A stretch of 23,147 nt of DNA from GCA-2688775 sp035288865. Its GTDB lineage: Archaea > Nanobdellota > Nanobdellia > Woesearchaeales > GW2011-AR4. Below are positions 6,064 to 13,987 of the stretch, piece by piece. Numbering within the stretch: position 1 is the first letter of the stretch; every line of letters starts with the position of its first letter. The stretch is taken from assembly GCA_035288865.1 (NCBI GenBank), contig DATDZA010000036.1, forward strand, positions 1-23,147, given 5' to 3'. The notes beneath the pieces are model-generated. The model saw only the letters and a list, made by a program, of their open reading frames with translations, was not told the DNA's origin and did no database searches. Position numbers and translations under genes: made by a program.

Positions 6064-8361
6064 ATGAAAACTATAGGATCTTTGGCTGTTATGGATGAAG
6101 GATTTCAGAAATACTTAGTAAACTTCCATATAGCCTGGGATGCTTGGAGAAGAAACTTGCTAGCCCCGGAAGAAATTATGAATACTCTTTTTACATTAAA
6201 AAACGAAAGGTTTCCTTCTGAAAGATATGCTCAAGGCGCTGAAGTTGGTAAGGCCAGCCTTGAGGGATTGATGCAAAGGGCTTTAATAGATTTAGCCAAG
6301 GGCGGAGTTAAAAAAACGGTTACAATTATTGGAAGCGGTGAGGAAAAAGATTATGAGGTTATATCTTATGACCGAGATCCAAGATCACAAATATTATATG
6401 TAGTTACGGGATCCGAACTAAAAGAGTTTTCTAGCTTCTGGATCAAATCTTTAGAAGCTGTATCCGAGCAAAACGAAACTGGCCATCTTGACCATCAAAG
6501 GTTCAGAATAATTGTAGAGCACCCTGATGCCAGGAAATACAGAACCCAAAGACCTTACGAAAGGCTAAGTCCTGCCGAAAAGAAAAGCTATGATAGGGAT
6601 TTGCGCAGGCAGAAGTTCCATAATAAAAAATTCTCCAATCTTTCGGATGTGGAAAGAGATCAGTTCTACAGGACATTCGCAAGCGAATATTGGGGGCTAA
6701 CAGAAGCAGAGCAAAGAGAATATCGAAAAAGATTTTCTGGGATGAACAGAGAAATCTGCAGGAGCATTGCAGGCAAAATATCCTCCATGAGCGGATTCGA
6801 TACAGTTCCTATAAATCCACATTATATGCGTATGGGTAATCTTGAATTGAGGGTGCAAAGACAAGAAGTAATTGACAACGAAGGTTCACAGGTGCTTGAG
6901 ATAGAGTATTTCCTTAGAACAAGGCCAGATGGCAAAAATAATTTTTTTGGAGAATTATTGTCAAGCGCATCAGAAAGTGTGTTAAGTAATAGAAATGGAA
7001 GCTCATCATATCTGGATGCTAATGGAACTCAGTGTTATTTAGTAGACTTGGGAAATGATTTAGTAATAAATTTTCGTATTCATATGCCTAATGCAGTAGG
7101 CCATTCTCCAGCTAAGATCAATCTTTCCAATGTTATAAGGACAATAGTGGAAAATCATGAGAGTGCTACCGGTAGATTTTCGGACAAAGAGTCTGGGAAA
7201 AGAGAAACAAAAATACTAGAAGCTATACGGCTTGGGCCATGGGAACTAATGCCTAAAGTGTCTCTTGGATATTTTATCTATGCAGAAACCACAACAACAG
7301 ATTTTGAGAACAAGTTTGCTGGAAAAATGGGCATCGATAGTGCACAAGGCTTTGTAACTTTTGTTAAAGATAAGCTTGGAGAAAAGGCTGAAGCAAACGG
7401 TTTTGAAAATGTTAAATTCTACATCTGCGGAAGCGGCCAATACAAACCATTTAGCGGCGAATTTCAGGTAATGGATCCTGCGATGTTTTATGAGGCTGAA
7501 TTTGGAAAAGCTGCAAAAACCGCGGACAAGATATACTGGCTTGCTGAAAAGGCAAGAAGAAGTTCCAAGAAATTTATTCCTATAACTAAAGATGATGAGT
7601 CATTTGGACGTGCATTTTTTGGAGATGGGCCTGATTCCAAAAGTCATTTTCTTAGAATATATGCTGAATATTATGGACTATCAATTAGAAGAGCTGCCGA
7701 AAATGCTGCTCAAACAGGTGGAACCGGGGATGAAAAAAGTCTTGACCTATCACTTATGGATATTAGAAGATTGTATTTAACGGCACGTGAGAGAGTAGGT
7801 ACAGATAATTTGGAAAGAGTTATTTTAGAGATTGATTCTATTATGCCAGTTTATCTTGAAAAGCAAGGAATGTCTGTAATTGGGCATTTGTCCCCTGCAA
7901 GAACAATTAACACTGCTTTGCGTCAAGCTTCTTCAGATCTTAATGCTAACTTGGTGATTATAGATGAAAATAGGTTGGAAGCATCATTGTATGAAAGGCA
8001 TATTAATCTTTTATACCAGGCGTACGTAAGACTAGCTTCTGCAGGGGATGTTGAAAACCTTGTTGCCTCCCTCATGGTTGGAAGATTAATAAGGAGTTAT
8101 CATCGCTATTTTGGCAACGCCCTTCCAAGAGATAAACAGGATCACTATGCTAGAATGGTTGAGAACTTTGGCAGTGGTCAAGGCTGGAAAAAAGAAAAAA
8201 TAGGAAAGAAAGAATTAGGTTATGTGCCAAAAAAAATACCCAAGGACAAGTTCCTAGATGTTATAAAGAGGGGACCAAATTACAGGCCTCAAGGCCAGTT
8301 CAGGGATTTTGATGAACGAACTGCAACAGAGATTACTAAAGTATGGGAAACTTTTCAATAA
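6064..8361 (+). CDS. Large orphan protein of unknown function (765 aa)
   Basis: I do not recognise this protein. It has no signal peptide or membrane segment and looks soluble, with mixed helices and strands. Residues about 168-225 hold three short related helical motifs: LSPAEKKSYDRDLRRQ (168), LSDVERDQFYRTFASEY (193) and LTEAEQREYRKRFSG (212). All follow L-S/T-x-x-E-x-x-x-[FY]. Residues about 230-480 look like alternating strands (for example LELRVQRQEVIDNEG, LVDLGNDLVINFRIHMP, KFYICGSGQYKPF). Residues 480-765 are mainly helical, with a basic tail. It shares direction and style with the HD-domain gene upstream (long, Arg/Glu-rich, orphan), so the two may work together, but this is inference. 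The ATG at 6064 is the first start in frame, preceded by a TATA-like box about 40 bases upstream. It converges with the PUA gene, with 2 bases between stops. Confidence 0.7.
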   Translation: MKTIGSLAVMDEGFQKYLVNFHIAWDAWRRNLLAPEEIMNTLFTLKNERFPSERYAQGAEVGKASLEGLMQRALIDLAKGGVKKTVTIIGSGEEKDYEVISYDRDPRSQILYVVTGSELKEFSSFWIKSLEAVSEQNETGHLDHQRFRIIVEHPDARKYRTQRPYERLSPAEKKSYDRDLRRQKFHNKKFSNLSDVERDQFYRTFASEYWGLTEAEQREYRKRFSGMNREICRSIAGKISSMSGFDTVPINPHYMRMGNLELRVQRQEVIDNEGSQVLEIEYFLRTRPDGKNNFFGELLSSASESVLSNRNGSSSYLDANGTQCYLVDLGNDLVINFRIHMPNAVGHSPAKINLSNVIRTIVENHESATGRFSDKESGKRETKILEAIRLGPWELMPKVSLGYFIYAETTTTDFENKFAGKMGIDSAQGFVTFVKDKLGEKAEANGFENVKFYICGSGQYKPFSGEFQVMDPAMFYEAEFGKAAKTADKIYWLAEKARRSSKKFIPITKDDESFGRAFFGDGPDSKSHFLRIYAEYYGLSIRRAAENAAQTGGTGDEKSLDLSLMDIRRLYLTARERVGTDNLERVILEIDSIMPVYLEKQGMSVIGHLSPARTINTALRQASSDLNANLVIIDENRLEASLYERHINLLYQAYVRLASAGDVENLVASLMVGRLIRSYHRYFGNALPRDKQDHYARMVENFGSGQGWKKEKIGKKELGYVPKKIPKDKFLDVIKRGPNYRPQGQFRDFDERTATEITKVWETFQ

Positions 8362-8363
8362 AT

Positions 8364-8816
8364 TTAAGCGCTAATCCTCCTCGTCTTACTAACATAATTT
8401 AAAATTCTTTTGTTTGAGTATTTTCCTGTTCCGAGAAAATCATCATTGCGCTTCATTATTACAAATCCTTTGCAATCGACACATTCTTTCTCAATATCTT
8501 CGCCCCTAAACCATTTTTTTGTTTCTTCTTCGTTTAATTCAACAACATTTTTCGTTGCTTTTGGGCCGATTATCTGGGAACCTTCAATGCTTAATCTTAT
8601 TCCCAAGCTGTCAAATTCGCAGAAATACATTCCAACAGTATTCAATCTTAACCTAGACGTATCAACCGCTGAAATATCTTTGCTTATTACAAATATCCTG
8701 TTTTTCTGGTTTCTTAAAAATCCGTACTCGAGTTTTATCTTAACACCCCACTGTTTTTCAATTAATCCATAAATTTCTTTTATTTCCTTGCTGTTCAAGA
8801 TTTTAAGCTCTTGCAT
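8364..8816 (-). CDS. PUA-domain RNA-binding protein (NOL1/NOP2 C-terminal-domain type)
   Basis: A 150-residue protein resembling the stand-alone archaeal version of the C-terminal RNA-binding domain found after NOL1/NOP2/Fmu rRNA methyltransferases. Residues 1-75 form the mixed N-terminal part (YGFLRNQKNRIFVIS, LNTVGMYFCEFDSLGIRLS). Residues 76-150 hold the PUA-like portion with IEGSQIIGPKATKNVVEL and the final FLGTGKYSNKRILNYVSKTR, the G-G-x-x-x-x-x-I-x-N-x-x-x-K-x-R-R pattern typical of this family. There is no methyltransferase domain, so it probably binds rRNA or tRNA on its own or with a partner. It lies downstream of aIF5B on the same strand, but 266 bases apart, so it is probably transcribed separately. 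Confidence 0.65.
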   Translation of the reverse strand: MQELKILNSKEIKEIYGLIEKQWGVKIKLEYGFLRNQKNRIFVISKDISAVDTSRLRLNTVGMYFCEFDSLGIRLSIEGSQIIGPKATKNVVELNEEETKKWFRGEDIEKECVDCKGFVIMKRNDDFLGTGKYSNKRILNYVSKTRRISA

Positions 8817-8877
8817 TTTAATTTATTTTTTAATGTTTGGATTTTTTATTTTGAATATTAATGGTTTAAATTTTCAT

Positions 8878-9027
8878 AAGGGGAACATTGCTTCCTGCTC
8901 TTAACCGTTTCATGATAGTTCCCACGCCTTCTCGCTGAGTTTCTTTTATCGAGCACGATTTTGTTAATTGATTTAGGATGGATGGCATTTTGCCCTCAAC
9001 TAAGTGCGTTCTGTGGGTTCCCTCCCT
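8878..9027. ncRNA. Candidate structured RNA in the gap between the PUA and aIF5B genes
   Basis: The 8817-9082 gap has no convincing gene. Its middle part is clearly richer in G and C than the flanking AT runs, a common mark of RNA genes in AT-rich archaea. GGGAAC at 8881-8886 can pair with GTTCCC at 8918-8923 or at 9017-9022, so alternative short or long closing stems exist. TGGCA / TGCC around 8993-9002 and CTCG / CGAG around 8931-8952 give further small stems. AT boxes lie on both sides (about 8863-8872 for a plus transcript, about 9036-9048 for a minus one), so the strand is undecided. No tRNA, SRP RNA, RNase P RNA or standard C/D box pattern could be matched. Confidence 0.25.
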
Positions 9028-9082
9028 AAAAATTTTAAGTTTATTTTTTATTTTATTTAAATTATTAATAAATCAAATTCTT

Positions 9083-10846
9083 TTATATACCCCACATTGG
9101 GTTTTGATTTCGCATAATCTCAGCTATTTCTTTCAGAACTGTAATTTCTTCCTGAGTCAGATTTTTTTTAAATTCTTTGAATTTTCTGAACTGCTCTTCG
9201 GGAATCACAGAATACAAAATGTCTTCTTCGTGAATTTGCCTTCCAACGACGACATCGGGCAAAGAGACGGCTATTTGCTTGCCCTTCTCTGCTTTTTCTA
9301 TAGTCTCCTGCTCAAGCTGGATGCTTTTTACATTTGTTAAAGGAGCGCCGTCTTTTTTCATCAATGAAACGCCGGATTTTAAAGTTCCTGCAAGAACCTC
9401 AACGCCTACAACCGCAGGATTGCTCTGCCGGAAAATGTATCCTCTCAAAAATTTTATCTTGCATGGCCTGTAAAAGTTTTCCAATTGCTTGGATTCAAGC
9501 AGTTTTTTTGTTTCGAGTTGCCATTTCTCAAAATCTTCGATGAGCTTGTATATTACATTATTGGAAATTACTTTTACATTTTGGTGCACTTTGACATCAG
9601 GCATCAAACCCGCATTGAATCCAAGAACGGCTGCTTGCAAAGGGTCTTTTTCGTAGCTTATTTCTGCATCTGAAATATCTTTTTTGGAAATGCTTCCAAT
9701 TGACGCTTTTTTTATCTCAATGTTTTTTTCCCTCAATAACTGGATAAGGGCTTCAAGGCTTCCGAGAGAATCCGCTTTTATCACGATGCCCTGCTTGTCG
9801 GTTTCAATTATGACTTCTTCGACTTCTTTCTTAATCTGTTCTTTTATACTTTCAATATCCGTCTGGGCGCAGCTTCTCAACGGCATGCCCGCGACAACGT
9901 TGCCCATCTCGGGGCCTGAAATTTTTACTCCGATGGCTGCGCTTACAGTTCTTACAGAGCTAAACTTTGCCTTTTTGTCGCGCATCTCCACTAAAGGAAG
10001 CGGAACAAACATTGCCTTGACTTTCGAAACTACAGGTTCTGTCAGTGAGCCTATAACTATGATATCATTCTGGCTCAAAGAGCCGTCGTAAATTATTACA
10101 TCAGCAGTTGTTCCGAGCCCTTTCTCTTCCTTGACCTCAAGAACAGTTCCCTTGGCAAATCCCCCAACATCAACCTGAAGGCTGACATCCAGAAATCTCT
10201 GCGACATTCCTGTCATGACCATCAATAATTCCGGCAGCCCTTCGCCGGTTTTTGCTGAAATAGGAATCAACGCAATCTGTTTTGTATAATCCTCTACACG
10301 GTCAAATCTTTCGGAATTAAAGCCGAGCTCGCTCATCTTGCCCACAATCTCATAAAGTTTTTTTTCAAGGCGCAGCATTACCTCTTCATTTTGTTTTTGT
10401 ATATTTTCCAGAATGCTTATTTCCGGATTTGGGTGCCATCCCGAAAGCAAATCAATTTTGTTGAGCGCAACTACAAATGGAGTTTTGTAATTTTTCAGAA
10501 TTTCAATGCACTCTGCCGTCTGAAGCTTTAATCCTTCATTAACATCAATAACAAGAATGGCTATATCGGCTAAATTGCCGCCCCTTTTTCTAAGATTAGT
10601 GAAAGCTGCGTGGCCTGGAGTGTCTATGATGAGAAAGCCCGGAATTTTAATCTCAATCTTAGCTTTTTGAAGGAGACTGCCGCTGATTTTCTTTATTACA
10701 TCCAGTGGAATCTGGGAGCATCCGATGCACTGCGTTATTTTGCCGGGCTCTGATTCAACAATAGCAGTATTTCTAATTGTATCCAGCAATTGCGTCTTGC
10801 CGGCATCTACATTTCCCATTACCGTAATTATAAGCTGTCTTAGCAT
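9083..10846 (-). CDS. infB: Translation initiation factor aIF5B (GTPase)
   Basis: A 587-residue protein, the normal length for archaeal aIF5B, which promotes ribosomal subunit joining and initiator tRNA placement with GTP hydrolysis. The GTPase domain shows the P-loop GNVDAGKT (11-18), a switch I segment EPGKITQCIG (33-42), DTPGH (75-79) and NKID (129-132). It is followed by a beta-barrel domain (GTVLEVKEEKGLGTTADVII), domain III with an alpha/beta character (VIKADSLGSLEALIQLL), and a C-terminal barrel (LRGYIFRQSNPAVVGVEVLA) ending NPMWGI, as in the family. The usual GHVDHGKT and GGITQ(H/Q)IGA strings are changed to GNVDAGKT and GKITQCIGC; the His of DTPGH is kept. No intein is present. It is divergent from trm1 over 79 bases, with a TATA-like box on each strand. 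Confidence 0.95.
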   Translation of the reverse strand: MLRQLIITVMGNVDAGKTQLLDTIRNTAIVESEPGKITQCIGCSQIPLDVIKKISGSLLQKAKIEIKIPGFLIIDTPGHAAFTNLRKRGGNLADIAILVIDVNEGLKLQTAECIEILKNYKTPFVVALNKIDLLSGWHPNPEISILENIQKQNEEVMLRLEKKLYEIVGKMSELGFNSERFDRVEDYTKQIALIPISAKTGEGLPELLMVMTGMSQRFLDVSLQVDVGGFAKGTVLEVKEEKGLGTTADVIIYDGSLSQNDIIVIGSLTEPVVSKVKAMFVPLPLVEMRDKKAKFSSVRTVSAAIGVKISGPEMGNVVAGMPLRSCAQTDIESIKEQIKKEVEEVIIETDKQGIVIKADSLGSLEALIQLLREKNIEIKKASIGSISKKDISDAEISYEKDPLQAAVLGFNAGLMPDVKVHQNVKVISNNVIYKLIEDFEKWQLETKKLLESKQLENFYRPCKIKFLRGYIFRQSNPAVVGVEVLAGTLKSGVSLMKKDGAPLTNVKSIQLEQETIEKAEKGKQIAVSLPDVVVGRQIHEEDILYSVIPEEQFRKFKEFKKNLTQEEITVLKEIAEIMRNQNPMWGI

Positions 10847-10865
10847 TATTGAAAGTAAGGATGGG

Positions 10866-10903
10866 GTGTTTTTAAACGTTATGCAATAAGAAGTTTTTTA
10901 ATT
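10866..10903. promoter_or_regulatory. Divergent TATA boxes between aIF5B and Trm1 genes
   Basis: On the minus strand CGTTTAAAAACA (plus 10867-10878) lies about 26 bases before the aIF5B ATG. On the plus strand GTTTTTTAATT (10893-10903) lies about 27 bases before the Trm1 ATG at 10926. Both spacings fit leaderless archaeal promoters. Confidence 0.45.
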
Positions 10904-10925
10904 GAATGATAATTAATCCTGATTT

Positions 10926-11993
10926 ATGAAAACAATTATTGAAGAAGGATTAGCCAAGATTAATATTGAAAATAAAAAGATAGTGTCAAAAAATATGGAA
11001 GTTTTCTATAATCCAATAATGAGTTTAAATAGGGATATTTCTGTTTTGCTGCTAAATTCCTTGGATAAGAAAAATATGCAGATTGCTGACCCTTTGGCTG
11101 CAAGCGGGATAAGGGGCATCAGGTTTTTGAAGGAATTAAACAAAAATAAAATCAGGAAAATCTATATTAATGATATTGATAAAAATGCCGTTAAATCAAT
11201 AAAAGAAAACTTAAAATTAAATAAAATCAAAAATAAAAACAATGAAAAAATAATAATAATAAACGAAGACGCAAATTTATTCCTCTTAAAATCAACTGGA
11301 TTTGATTATATTGATATTGACCCATTCGGGACGCCAAACCCATTTCTCGACGCTGCATGCAAACGCCTTGCAAGGGAAGGGATTATGGCAGTTACAGCAA
11401 CCGACACAAGCGCTTTGGCTGGAACTTATCCTCAGGCTTGCATAAGAAAATATTGGGCGGTGCCAAAAAAAGATGCAATAATGCACGAGACCGGGTTAAG
11501 AATCCTCATAAGGAAAATCCAATTAGTTGGTGCACAATATGAAAAAGCATTGAATCCGATATTTTCATATTCAAAAGAACACTACATGAGGATTTTCTTA
11601 AGAAATGATAAAGGCAAAAACAATGTTGATGAAATATTAAGAATGCACGGGACATTTAACGGCGCCGGCCCAATGTGGCTTGGTAATTTGTTTGATTCCG
11701 ATTTATGTGATATGATTTATAATTATTCCATAAAAAATAAAATTTATAATAAAAATAATGAACTAATAAAATTCTTAAAGGTAATAAAATATGAATCAAA
11801 AATAAATGTTGTTGGTTTTTATGATTTGAATGAGATTTCTGGAAAGAATAAAATTAAACGACTGCCTAAAAAAGAGTTAATAAAAAGTAAAATTAGAAAA
11901 ATGGGTTATAAAGCCAGCGATACCCATTATAAGGGAGAAGGGATAAGAAGCGATATTCCATATAAAGAATTATTAAAGATATTGAAAAATTGA
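10926..11993 (+). CDS. trm1: tRNA (guanine26-N2)-dimethyltransferase Trm1
   Basis: A 355-residue Trm1, which uses S-adenosylmethionine to methylate G26 of tRNA. Visible features are the N-terminal EGLAKI and VFYNPIMSLNRDIS strings, the SAM-binding region ADPLAASGIRGIRFLKE (54-70), NDIDKNAV, and the catalytic DPFGTP at 132-137 (DPFGSP in most members, a conservative change). TATDTSALAGTYP and the C-terminal ASDTHYKGEGIRSDIP follow. The length is slightly below that of characterised archaeal Trm1 (around 380), because the segment before the C-terminal motif is short and Lys/Asn/Ile-rich. It stands alone, divergent from aIF5B. Confidence 0.93.
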   Translation: MKTIIEEGLAKINIENKKIVSKNMEVFYNPIMSLNRDISVLLLNSLDKKNMQIADPLAASGIRGIRFLKELNKNKIRKIYINDIDKNAVKSIKENLKLNKIKNKNNEKIIIINEDANLFLLKSTGFDYIDIDPFGTPNPFLDAACKRLAREGIMAVTATDTSALAGTYPQACIRKYWAVPKKDAIMHETGLRILIRKIQLVGAQYEKALNPIFSYSKEHYMRIFLRNDKGKNNVDEILRMHGTFNGAGPMWLGNLFDSDLCDMIYNYSIKNKIYNKNNELIKFLKVIKYESKINVVGFYDLNEISGKNKIKRLPKKELIKSKIRKMGYKASDTHYKGEGIRSDIPYKELLKILKN

Positions 11994-12014
11994 ATTTTCC
12001 TTAAACAAATTAAT

Positions 12015-12293
12015 TTATCCGACTGCCCTCCTTACATCAATAACCTCTACAGATTCGACATTTTCTATTTCAGCAATTTTCTGCTCAAGCTTTTCTGTGC
12101 TTCCGATATCTTCCTCCATAACAAAGAAAATTGTTAATGATTTCAATCCAAAAGCAACCGGCTGGATTTCTGTTTTGAACTCCTCTGAATTGCAGAACTT
12201 GACTATTTCGTGCTTTGCTTTTTTTTCTAATTCAGATAGATTTACCTCGGGAGACTGAGGCATAATCCTTAAAGTTACGACGACTCTTGCCAT
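12015..12293 (-). CDS. ef1b: Elongation factor aEF1B (EF-1 beta, nucleotide exchange factor)
   Basis: A 92-residue archaeal EF-1 beta, the exchange factor that restores GTP-bound aEF1A during elongation. It begins MARVVVTLRIMPQSPEVNLS, contains the conserved IQPVAFGLKSLTIFFVMEE core and ends in VESVEVIDVRRAVG, the typical family C-terminus. The length is normal (about 90). It starts 9 bases after the stop of the zinc-ribbon gene, a very common archaeal gene pair, so the two are almost certainly co-transcribed. Confidence 0.93.
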   Translation of the reverse strand: MARVVVTLRIMPQSPEVNLSELEKKAKHEIVKFCNSEEFKTEIQPVAFGLKSLTIFFVMEEDIGSTEKLEQKIAEIENVESVEVIDVRRAVG

Positions 12294-12302
12294 TTTAGAA
12301 TT

Positions 12303-12485
12303 CTAATTGGGCCCTTCAAAACTGCATTCTGAGCATTTGTATTTAGCAGCAATCTGCCTGCAATGAGGGCATCTGACAACTTCTGTCTTGCCGCATTTCG
12401 GGCACATAAACCTGGTTGAGCCTACAGTGTTGGAAATCCTTTTTTTGCATGAGCTGCATACTGCCTGTTTTTCTTCCATTTTCAT
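12303..12485 (-). CDS. Small double zinc-ribbon RNA-binding protein
   Basis: A 60-residue protein with four CxxC pairs: Cys10/13, 28/31, 39/42 and 51/54, forming two zinc ribbons (VCSSCKK, FMCPKCGKTE, VRCPHCRQIA, YKCSECSF). It belongs to the family of small archaeal zinc-ribbon proteins annotated as probable RNA-binding and usually found next to aEF1B, as here. A strong TATA-like box (CTTTTTAAATCGA on the minus strand, about 12503-12513) is placed so that the ATG at 12485 would be at or near the transcript start. The pair with aEF1B therefore has its own promoter, although rtcA ends only 30 bases upstream. A second ATG at 12479 is possible. Confidence 0.85.
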   Translation of the reverse strand: MKMEEKQAVCSSCKKRISNTVGSTRFMCPKCGKTEVVRCPHCRQIAAKYKCSECSFEGPN

Positions 12486-12502
12486 GCATTGGGATAGGAA
12501 GT

Positions 12503-12513
12503 CGATTTAAAAA
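12503..12513 (-). promoter_or_regulatory. BRE/TATA element of the zinc-ribbon / aEF1B operon
   Basis: On the minus strand the string reads CCTTTTTAAATCGAC, centred about 24 bases before the ATG at 12485. The same core occurs at 4169-4182. Confidence 0.5.
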
Positions 12514-12515
12514 GG

Positions 12516-13622
12516 TTATTGTTTTGAATTTGTGTTTAACACATTATTATTTTCATCAACATCAAAAATTTTACCGAAAAATTGCTCTATCGTATAAATA
12601 TTAGTTCTTGCATGGCTGGTTATTTCAGAAACTTTAATTGTTGAATTTCCAACAAGTGCCATAAAAGGCAAAATCTGGTCCGCCAAAAACCTGTCAACAG
12701 GCGCTTTGGCTTCAATTTGCCTAGACAGCCGGTTGGCGGCTTCGTCTCCGACATCTTCTGCCCTTTTTCCTCTTTCTCCAAGGGAATCTGAGCCTATCCT
12801 TATTGGATTGTTTTCATCAATATCATTTAGGTTCTTGGAGAATATTGCCCATAAAGTTATTCCGGAGCCAGTTGATAAAGTTTCCTGATACTGGGAAATT
12901 ATATTTATCGGAACATCATACTTTAACTTCAAAATGTTTTTTGCCGATTCTGTCTGCCGCTCGGCAACATTAGCGCTCTGCAGATCTTTTGAAGCGTGGG
13001 AAATCCCTTTTATTTGTATTAGCTTACTCTGTTCAGTTAAATTGTACGGATTAACATTCTGTTTTAGATGATTATGGAAATCTTCAAAATTCTCAAAGTC
13101 GTTTAATTTAAATTTTGGATTGATTTTGATTTCAACTTTTCCATTGCCTTTTGGGTAATAGCCACGTTTCAACAATTTTGCCTCAATTTTTGCAAATCTC
13201 TGTAATTGTGGCAGCATGATGTTATTAAAATAATCAAATGGCATGCTCCATTTTACATCCGTGCCCCCTGTAACTGAAATAGTAATTGCTTTGCCGGCAA
13301 ACATTGAAGGAAGCAGCAAAGACTGCAATAACAAAGTTATTGAACCGGCCGTTTCAATGTCAATGTCCAAATTTTTTGCAACAATTTTTTTTGGGTAGTA
13401 TTTTAATGATAATGATCCAAGCTCGTCCCCTTCTGCAACTGCACTGCATAATTCCTTTAATGACTTAACACAATAAAGATGCTGGCTTTTTAGCCCGGGA
13501 GTTGGGCGGCCTTTTCTTATGTCATAAATTTCAAATGGTTTTTGTGTTATTGTTGACAGAGCTAATGCTGTTCTCGCCATTTGGCCTCCGCCCTCTAAAA
13601 ATGAGCCATCTATTTTAATCAT
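12516..13622 (-). CDS. rtcA: RNA 3'-terminal phosphate cyclase RtcA
   Basis: A 368-residue RtcA, which converts RNA 3'-phosphate to 2',3'-cyclic phosphate using ATP through an adenylated His. The N-terminus has IDGSFLEGGGQMARTALALS (4-23), the family signature. The middle contains the TGGTDVKWSMPFDYF block. The C-terminal part has GERGKRAEDVGDEAANRL and FLADQILPFMAL. His337 in TSHARTNIYTIEQF occupies the place of the nucleotide-accepting His of E. coli RtcA. The length is typical. No RtcB or RNA-ligase gene is next to it; it shares its strand with the zinc-ribbon and aEF1B genes, 30 bases downstream. Confidence 0.93.
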   Translation of the reverse strand: MIKIDGSFLEGGGQMARTALALSTITQKPFEIYDIRKGRPTPGLKSQHLYCVKSLKELCSAVAEGDELGSLSLKYYPKKIVAKNLDIDIETAGSITLLLQSLLLPSMFAGKAITISVTGGTDVKWSMPFDYFNNIMLPQLQRFAKIEAKLLKRGYYPKGNGKVEIKINPKFKLNDFENFEDFHNHLKQNVNPYNLTEQSKLIQIKGISHASKDLQSANVAERQTESAKNILKLKYDVPINIISQYQETLSTGSGITLWAIFSKNLNDIDENNPIRIGSDSLGERGKRAEDVGDEAANRLSRQIEAKAPVDRFLADQILPFMALVGNSTIKVSEITSHARTNIYTIEQFFGKIFDVDENNNVLNTNSKQ

Positions 13623-13694
13623 TAGAATTAAGAAGTTGAGGATTTATTATAAACTTTATCAAATAATTAAAAATAATATTTTCTATTTATGGCC

Positions 13695-13937
13695 TTATAT
13701 ATTCTGCACGTCTGACAATCCTTGATCCATTCCTTCAAGTTGCTGAGAGCTTATGTCATTTTCATCGTTATTCATATTATCAATGCCATTTCCAAATGAA
13801 TCGTCGGCTGAACCTTCAGTTACTTCTGCCGTGCCTGGGGATTCCTGCACATTTGCAGATTTCTGAGTGCAAGCTACCGTGATTATAACTAGCGCTAAAG
13901 CAAGAAATACTACCAAACTCCTTTTCATCGGTGTCAT
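13695..13937 (-). CDS. Small lipoprotein (80 aa), acidic and Ser/Asn-rich
   Basis: An N-terminal lipoprotein signal (MKRSLVVFLALALVIITVAC, the Cys at residue 23 counting from the ATG at 13937) is followed by about 57 hydrophilic acidic residues without obvious fold (QESPGTAEVTEGSADDSFGN, then DENDISSQQLEGMDQGLSD). It is probably anchored at the outer face of the cell membrane. No family was recognised. It is last in the run of lipoprotein genes, 50 bases after a DUF4382 gene. The alternative start MKRS at 13928 would shorten the signal by three residues. Small disordered lipoproteins evolve fast, so confidence in function is nil. Confidence 0.6.
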   Translation of the reverse strand: MTPMKRSLVVFLALALVIITVACTQKSANVQESPGTAEVTEGSADDSFGNGIDNMNNDENDISSQQLEGMDQGLSDVQNI

Positions 13938-13987
13938 TCTAAATATTTCCTAGGTAAATTTTAAAAATTAAAAATAAATAAAACAGA

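Noticed and set aside
4280..8361. Provirus or integrated element covering the two large unknown genes
   Set aside because: No integrase, replication, capsid or attachment-site signal is seen, and base composition is close to the neighbours; kept only as an orphan gene pair.
8911..8939. Possible C/D box RNA (ATGATAG ... CTGA)
   Set aside because: The first box departs from the RTGATGA consensus and no D'/C' pair is present, so only a generic structured-RNA candidate is kept.
9017..9027. Possible tRNA T-arm at GGTTCCCTCCC
   Set aside because: No GTTCRANYC loop, anticodon arm or acceptor pairing could be built on either strand.
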